Shown here: one piece after another, positions 59,601 through 64,000 of the stretch
Position numbering within the stretch: the stretch's first letter is position 1
Layout of the letters: each line of letters starts with the position of its first letter
Notes under the pieces: model-generated
The model's input: the letters and a program-made list of their open reading frames with translations, nothing else
The model's database searches: none
Told to the model about the DNA's origin: nothing
NCBI GenBank assembly: GCA_013399015.1
Contig: VWZX01008469.1
Span: forward strand, 124,001 to 188,000
Source of the DNA: Galbula dea
Taxonomy: Eukaryota; Chordata; Aves; Piciformes; Galbulidae
Length of the DNA stretch: 64,000 bases
Reading direction: 5' to 3'
Made by a program: the position numbers and the translations under genes

Positions 59601-62530
59601 GGAAGAAATTTTGCATGGAAGTTTGTGCCATACTTCTAAACTTTAAGGAGATTGTGCTCTACTCCATTTTACTCTACAAATCTGAAGGTCAAAGTAATGA
59701 GCAAGAAAATATTTCTCAGTAGGGATGTACTGGCTTATTTCCTTCTCCTCTCCACCAACTAATCTGGAAAAACCTCCTCAATGTTAGAAATGTTACCACT
59801 TGGTGGCATATCTAACTCCAGCCGGACAGGCATCCACCAGTCTGATACTGGGGAAGGGAAGAAGGTAGAAAGGAAGAAAGAGGTGTCTTTAAATCCTTCC
59901 TTGTGGCAAAAAGAACTTGCACAATGGTAGAGGAGCACCACAAGCACCAATGTTTAAAATTGCTCCTTCACTCATTCCACTGGCTCCATCACTTTCCTTT
60001 CTGGGTGGCACAAGCCTTCATGTTGTGAACTGGATGAACAAAAGAGAGCTTCTCCAGAAATAAAACAAACTATATCAATCTTAAACAGCTCACAGAACTA
60101 CAGAATGCAACACTAAGACTTAGCTTCTACCTGGCCTTTATCAGATTTCTGGCTTTGTCATCCCAGTGTTCAGATACAGTAAGGAGCTCCTGCAGCTTCG
60201 CCATTGCTTTCTCAACTGCTGGGTAGGGAGCAAGTCCAACACCTGAGTCTATAAGACGTCTCATATCATCTAGAGTAAGAGAGTTTTGATCTGAGGAAGC
60301 CAGCTGCACATCCTCGAGCCAGCGCGCCTGTTCCAGACGTATCCGCAGCTCGGCCAGTTGGGGAAGATCAACGTCAAAGTCAAAACTGACATCCAACAGC
60401 TCCTGAAGTTCTGCAGCACTAGGCATTTCTTCAGAAAGAAGTTTTTGGCTTTGCTGTTGGAAAGCTTCCACACGATCAAGAAGATCCTGAAATACACAAA
60501 GTAACAATAAATCAGAAGAAAACTGACTGCCAAATCTCTTAAAACATTTAGGAGCAAACGTAAAAATTTAAGCCCAAGCCTCCTGGCAAACCCAGCAATG
60601 CAGACCACGTGCATGGTAAAGTGTCATGTCTTCATACAGCATGTCTTCAACATTGCATATCTCCTCATACATAATCTGTCCACAAGCTTGAGGTTCATAA
60701 GGGAATTCCACCCCAAAGTCCTTTCAACTAAGAGACAGGTGTCAAAAGAGGTCTCAGAAGAACAGAGTTTCCAGCTTCATTCTGGAATGGCTAAGAAGGC
60801 TGATCTTAATAATAAGGTGAAGATTAAGAGGGCTTTCTGTGATTCTGTGATTCATTTCTGCTGCACTGATAGGGTTTTTGAGCTGGACCTCACAGTCTCA
60901 GTAAACCACACGCATTTTATTCTTTCATGCAGTGCAACACCTTCTCTCTCCATGTGTCCAACACCTAATTACCCCCAAAAGGCACCTCTAAGGCCGTCTG
61001 CACTTCATGCAGGGTAACAGACAGTTATCCAGAGTAATCCCACTGCAAAGGCCAGAACCATTCTGTACCTGACCATCCTGTCTAGTGCTTCTAGTATTGG
61101 CTGAAATGCTATTCCAGCTCTGAGTTCTTCCTTCACAGCTGACACGTTGGTATTTTGCCAGTGAAGCTGTTTGCCAGGGTAGGCAATCTCACCCGTAATG
61201 GACATAAAGCCTTTTTAGAGATATATTAAATTGTGAACTGACCTCTAGTAAATGTTCATCATTAACAGCCTAATTTGCTACATATAATTTAGGATTGCTG
61301 AGAATGATATAAAAGAGTATCCTGACCATATGTGTTTGATATTTCCCTCTTCAAGAATGCCAGATGGAGGAAAACCGTTTGCATGTCTGGCACTTCTGAA
61401 CTTCTGCTTTTTAAATAGCAAGATAACTTCAGAGTTACAATGCTATAAACAAATAACTGTAAATAGGATTACATAAAATCTGATTCAAACATTCCAGTCC
61501 TGATCAAGCTTCAAATGCAAAAAGTGGAATTGAACTGATCTACTCCTATTCTAGGCCACACCTAGAATACTGTGTTCAGTTTTGGGCCCCTCACTACAAG
61601 AGGGACACAGAGGCATCAGAGCATGTCCAGAGAAGTGCAACAAGGCTGGTTGGGGTCTGGAACATAAGTCTTATTTATGGGGAGCAGCTAAGGGAACAGG
61701 GGTTGTTTAGTCTGGAGGAGACTCAGGAGAGACCTTATCTCTCTCTACAACTACCTGGAAGTAGGCTGTAGCAAGAAGAGGGTAGGTCTCTTCTCCAGGC
61801 TTAACAGTGAGAGGATGAGAGGAAATGGCTTCAAGTTGAAGCAGGGGAAGTTTAGATTAGATATAAGGAGAAATTTCTTCACTGAAAGGGTTGTAAAGTC
61901 TTGGAACAGGCTGCCCAGGGAGGTGGTGGAGTCACCGTCCCGTCCCTGGAGGTGTTTAAGAAACATTTAGGTATATGCAACTTAGGGACATGGTTTAGTG
62001 GTATGTTAGTGATAGGTATGGTTGGACTTGATGATCTTAGAGGTCTCTTCCAACCTCAGTGATTCTGTGGAGGTGATATGAAGGGGAGAACTGTCTCTCA
62101 GAGCATTATGGAGTTCTCAATATACTCGGATATACCTGGCTTCACTCTCAAGAGGAGACTAGTTAAGTGACCTCAAACTTTTCATCTGTAGTTACCCAGC
62201 CACCCTGCTGCTACTTCTGCATTACTTTGTACACATTAACATTTTGTTCCCCCTGTGAACGCCAGCAGGCCAGAGAGCTTCCCATTTTAAGGAATTCATG
62301 TGCACCAACCCCCAGGTCTACCAAGGTATTATTGGAGCAAACAGTATGATAGGAGATGAATGGCCATCACTGTGACAAATGTTCATGTTCTTTCCCCTAC
62401 AACTTCCCAAGTTACCTTCAGTAGTGGTGTCTGACTGAGGACACATGGTAGAGCACACAGCTGCCTTACAAACAACCGCAGCTCGTTCACAGTCAGCTGA
62501 TTCTGACACTTTCCTCCTCCAGAGCGGTAC
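47476..62530 (-). CDS. KDM5B: Lysine-specific demethylase 5B, C-terminal ten exons (gene span; 5' part off window)
   Basis: KDM5B (JARID1B, PLU-1) is an Fe(II)/2-oxoglutarate-dependent nuclear demethylase that removes methyl groups from H3K4 and acts as a transcriptional corepressor. Ten exons on the minus strand give about 719 codons ending in a TGA at 47478-47476, close to the C-terminal half of the roughly 1544-residue human protein. In order they encode the PLU-1 region (helical, exons at 62.5-55.3 kb), PHD2 with Cys/His zinc ligands, the linker with KKMRTPKKKK, an acidic SEQEDSEDEDAI stretch, and PHD3, which in this family binds H3K4me3. JmjN, ARID, PHD1, JmjC and the C5HC2 finger lie off the right edge, so the catalytic residues cannot be checked. 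KDM5B is chosen over KDM5A/C because the linker and C-terminus match it specifically. One intron has a GC donor. Confidence 0.96.
48301..48627 (-). CDS. KDM5B: KDM5B exon (about 26), basic linker and first half of PHD3
   Basis: 109 whole codons, NECCRGKKDGMSYMERK through RVKKMRTPKKKKLKL, the acidic SEQEDSEDEDAICPAV, to LQPEGDE. The first two zinc ligands of PHD3 (CPAVNC) are here. The acceptor is CGATAG and the donor GTCAGT. Confidence 0.96.
48628..49138 (-). other. KDM5B: KDM5B GC-AG intron
   Basis: 511 bp, starting GCAAGT after AAAAG and ending CCGATAG. The rest of the donor is a perfect match to consensus, as usual for GC introns. The frame is kept only with these ends. Confidence 0.85.
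49139..49287 (-). CDS. KDM5B: KDM5B exon (about 25), ends at a GC donor
   Basis: 149 bases, (V)VSTELDELMMEAQLLQ through GTTNEK. The match to human is strong at LMEAQLLQVSLPEIQELYQ. The acceptor is ATAATAG; an alternative start seven bases in exists. The donor is GCAAGT after AAAAG, not GT. No GT site keeps the frame, and the reading joins exactly to NECCRGKKDG in the next exon. Confidence 0.9.
50571..50682 (-). CDS. KDM5B: KDM5B exon (about 24)
   Basis: 112 bases, VSQTIGAMSFSMPHDWDN to QHCIPLR plus one base. It aligns with human VSQPPGTTSFSLPDDWDN. The acceptor is TTCTAG. The donor is uncertain: GTTCGT after the last G keeps the human residue count, while GTAATC four bases further on is the better-looking site but needs a later acceptor in the next exon. 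Confidence 0.88.
52942..53427 (-). CDS. KDM5B: KDM5B exon (about 23) with PHD2 finger
   Basis: 162 whole codons, the longest exon here. It starts MATLGEARLKEMEAL, an internal Met and not a translation start. Codons about 38-80 form PHD2: CLCQ, then CELC, HTSC and CPHC zinc ligands. A strongly conserved helical part follows (ILPLLASLQRIRVRLPEG, ERTVNWQHRAQQ). The acceptor is TTCTAG and the donor GTGAGG. The open frame runs on into the intron, giving a misleading longer reading frame. Confidence 0.97.
54525..54756 (+). mobile_element. Young CR1 LINE, 3' end
   Basis: 232 bp, differing from the reverse complement of the 35.3-kb copy at about four positions. Ends CCATAATGATTCTGTGAA. Lies in a KDM5B intron, antisense to the gene. 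Confidence 0.92.
55347..55505 (-). CDS. KDM5B: KDM5B exon (about 22)
   Basis: 53 whole codons, VLCPRCDIGMLNLKRKQ through ERALSESKDTASA, with a basic KRKQKKLK cluster and a GKKKSTK cluster that could serve as nuclear localisation signals (inference). The acceptor is CATCAG and the donor GTAGGT. Confidence 0.95.
56376..56555 (-). CDS. KDM5B: KDM5B exon (about 21), PLU-1 region
   Basis: 60 whole codons, VGGRVPVLDTLAELVTRG through CENSPYSLLE. The acceptor is TGGCAG and the donor GTGAGA. Human begins AGGRVPV, so the first residue differs. Confidence 0.96.
58884..59022 (-). CDS. KDM5B: KDM5B exon (about 20), PLU-1 region
   Basis: 139 bases encoding (R)PRQSLSSLVAAVKEIEEI through KAKDWLQEVEALQ. The acceptor is ACACAG and the donor GTATGT. 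Confidence 0.95.
60131..60486 (-). CDS. KDM5B: KDM5B exon (about 19), PLU-1 region
   Basis: 356 bases, DLLDRVEAFQQQSQKLL through RRLIDSGVGLAPYPAVEK to ARNLIKA plus two bases. It is predicted mostly helical. The acceptor is TTTCAG and the donor GTAGAA. Confidence 0.95.
61545..62071 (+). mobile_element. CR1 LINE, 3' part
   Basis: Reads RPHLEYCVQFWAP-like sequence (CCACACCTAGAATACTGTGT) through the ORF2 C-terminus and the tail AACCTCAGTGATTCTGTG. Stops break the frame. It has a duplicated CCGTCCC in the segment before GGAGGTGTTTAAG. Lies in a KDM5B intron. Confidence 0.9.
62416..62530 (-). CDS. KDM5B: KDM5B exon (about 18 of 27), PLU-1 region
   Basis: 115 bases: one base finishing a codon, then YRSGGGKCQNQLTVNEL to LPCVLSQTPLLK. 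The acceptor is TTGCAG and the donor GTAACT. It is the most upstream KDM5B exon in the window; the preceding one, expected to end LLNGKRQTR in human, is not seen up to 64000. Confidence 0.94.
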
Positions 62531-64000
62531 CTGCAATTACACACACTTCATCTGCTGGATGCCACTCAAAGAGAAACTCTAAACTTCTCAAACATCTGCT
62601 TATGATTTCTTGTAAGTCAAGCTTTACTCACAAATAATAGAATAGTCAAAAGCATCCAAGCAGCCTAAGGCTTACATACACTGGAAACTTCAGTTAGCTA
62701 TAGCAGAATACACTATTGTTGAAAATGCTCTCACATTAAATAGTATTCTGGAACAACTACTCAGCCTTGTAAGAGCACTGGTTATTATGGAATAAAATTA
62801 GGCTTTTTCCCAGAACACAAAGTAACTGTGGATGAACTATTCAGTTATGTTGCAATAGCTATTGTAGTAAGCTCTCCCCATGCCCATACCAAAAGAGAAC
62901 AAATCCCAATTTTGAATGGGTTTTATATTTACAGGTTGTGTAGGCACTTCTGAAAAACCCTCTTAAAAATGAAAATGATGATTTCAGCTTAATCTAAAAG
63001 CTTTGTATCAAATGAGAGTGGCTTATAAGTGTTAACAAATTGGCTAGTATTAAAAACCTCTCTGAACTCAAGCCAGTATTCACTAGGTCTGAGAACCCTG
63101 AACAGAAAAGGAAAGAAATCTTTCACAGTACTGGCTCCAATTTAATCCATAATATGTCATTTAAACAAAAGAGGAAAACAACATCCCAGCAGGATATGCC
63201 AGCATGACTGCAATCTGAACACTATAAAATAATTTAAATTTGCTATTCTTTGTTAAAAATAGGTGTTTTTAAAGGGTATGCAAGATCACATTGGGAGTTC
63301 TATAGAAGGCTGAAAAATAAAATTAATTTAAAGCCTCAGGTACAACACCAACTACCAGTCTTTTTCACAGAAGTTATGCAGTACCTTCCAGGAAATGGCA
63401 CAAGTTTTAAAAATAATTAAAATATTTAATCATTAAGTAAAACACATTTCCCCCCCATCTGAAGTACAAAACTGACTGTCACAAGATGTTTTTGATAACC
63501 AGAAATCTCACGAGCCTATAAAAAAAGCATTTACAAAAGAAAAGCCCAAGTTCATCCTGGGTTATTAATCACAAAAGATGTCTAAGCACGAGGTCTCTGA
63601 AGTCTTAGAGACTAAGAAGCAGGAAAAGCATCATGAGACCTGCAGAAGGATGGGGCTGGATAGTGAGAATATCCCTTAGTACTTGCCCTGCTGTCACACT
63701 GTTCCCTTCCAGTGCCAGGGAGGACTCAGGGCTACACTGTCCTTTAGCCCCACTCAGACAGGTCTTTACAGACCAATCTTCCTAACAGCATCTGCCAGGA
63801 CTGTGTAACTGTTGGAGACCAGGTCTGTACCAGGCCTGGAAAAGCAGGTAGCCAAGCAGCCGTTAAGCCTGAGAAAACAGCTACTCAGGCAGACAGTGAG
63901 CCTGGGAAAGCAGGTGCAGCAGAGGCACAGTGAGAGGCCTTGAAGATAACTCTGGAATTCAGTAAACAACCTTGGACATTCTGTGATAATGGAAGAAGAG
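62531..64000 (-). other. KDM5B: KDM5B intron continuing off the right edge
   Basis: A/T-rich sequence without a recognisable KDM5B exon. A 33-bp tandem repeat of about three copies lies at 63834-63932. Confidence 0.7.
63834..63932 (+). repeat. 33-bp minisatellite, about three copies
   Basis: GCCTGGAAAAGCAG, GCCTGAGAAAACAG and GCCTGGGAAAGCAG start at 63834, 63867 and 63900, exactly 33 bp apart. A fourth GCCT lies at 63937. Confidence 0.8.

Larger units (their letters stand above)
50683..62415 (-). other. KDM5B: KDM5B introns, content note
   Basis: Introns at 50683-52941, 53428-55346, 55506-56375, 56556-58883, 59023-60130 and 60487-62415. CR1 pieces sit at 54.53-54.76 and 61.55-62.07 kb. Elsewhere nothing is recognised. 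The shorter introns 47614-48300 and 49288-50570 hold nothing notable. Confidence 0.75.

Noticed and set aside
61005..61205. 66-codon minus-strand frame considered as an extra KDM5B exon
   Set aside because: No match to KDM5B, and the flanking exons at 62.4 and 60.5 kb join directly in the family protein.

Overview
The window is vertebrate nuclear DNA, almost certainly from a bird. It holds parts of two conserved genes, both read on the minus strand, with introns and an intergenic stretch rich in CR1 LINE retrotransposons. I count about 15 CR1 pieces covering very roughly one seventh of the sequence. Two solo-LTR-like insertions are also present. No bacterial, plasmid, CRISPR or operon-type content is visible.

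Left part (about 800-38161, minus): IPO9, importin-9. Exons 1 to 18 are present, from the start codon in a CpG island near 38.2 kb down to 800. They join in frame through about 813 codons. The last exons, which carry the acidic C-terminal region, lie off the left edge. All junctions are GT-AG except intron 8, which is an AT-AC intron with the hallmarks of the minor (U12) spliceosome. Intron 1 (11 kb) and intron 7 (9.4 kb) hold most of the repeats.

Middle (38.16-47.48 kb): the IPO9 promoter CpG island, a CR1 fragment just upstream of it, about 7 kb with no gene I can support, and the probable KDM5B 3' UTR with a poly(A) signal near 46.78 kb.

Right part (47476-62530, minus): KDM5B (JARID1B/PLU-1), a histone H3K4 demethylase. 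The last ten coding exons are present. They encode most of the PLU-1 region, PHD2, a lysine/arginine-rich linker and the C-terminal PHD3. The JmjN, ARID, PHD1, JmjC and C5HC2 parts lie off the right edge. One KDM5B intron uses a GC donor.

The two genes are transcribed in the same direction, KDM5B upstream and IPO9 downstream. Both act on histones or chromatin (IPO9 imports H2A-H2B, KDM5B demethylates H3K4), but nothing here shows co-regulation. As I recall the human map, both genes lie at 1q32.1 but are several hundred kb apart and on opposite strands, so the arrangement here reflects rearrangement in one lineage. I found no previously undescribed system. The most notable items are the AT-AC intron, the GC-AG intron, a 29-bp exact copy of an IPO9 exon segment inside an IPO9 intron, a solo LTR with 6-bp target duplications nested in a CR1, and a nearly identical inverted pair of young CR1 copies flanking the IPO9 promoter and the KDM5B 3' end.
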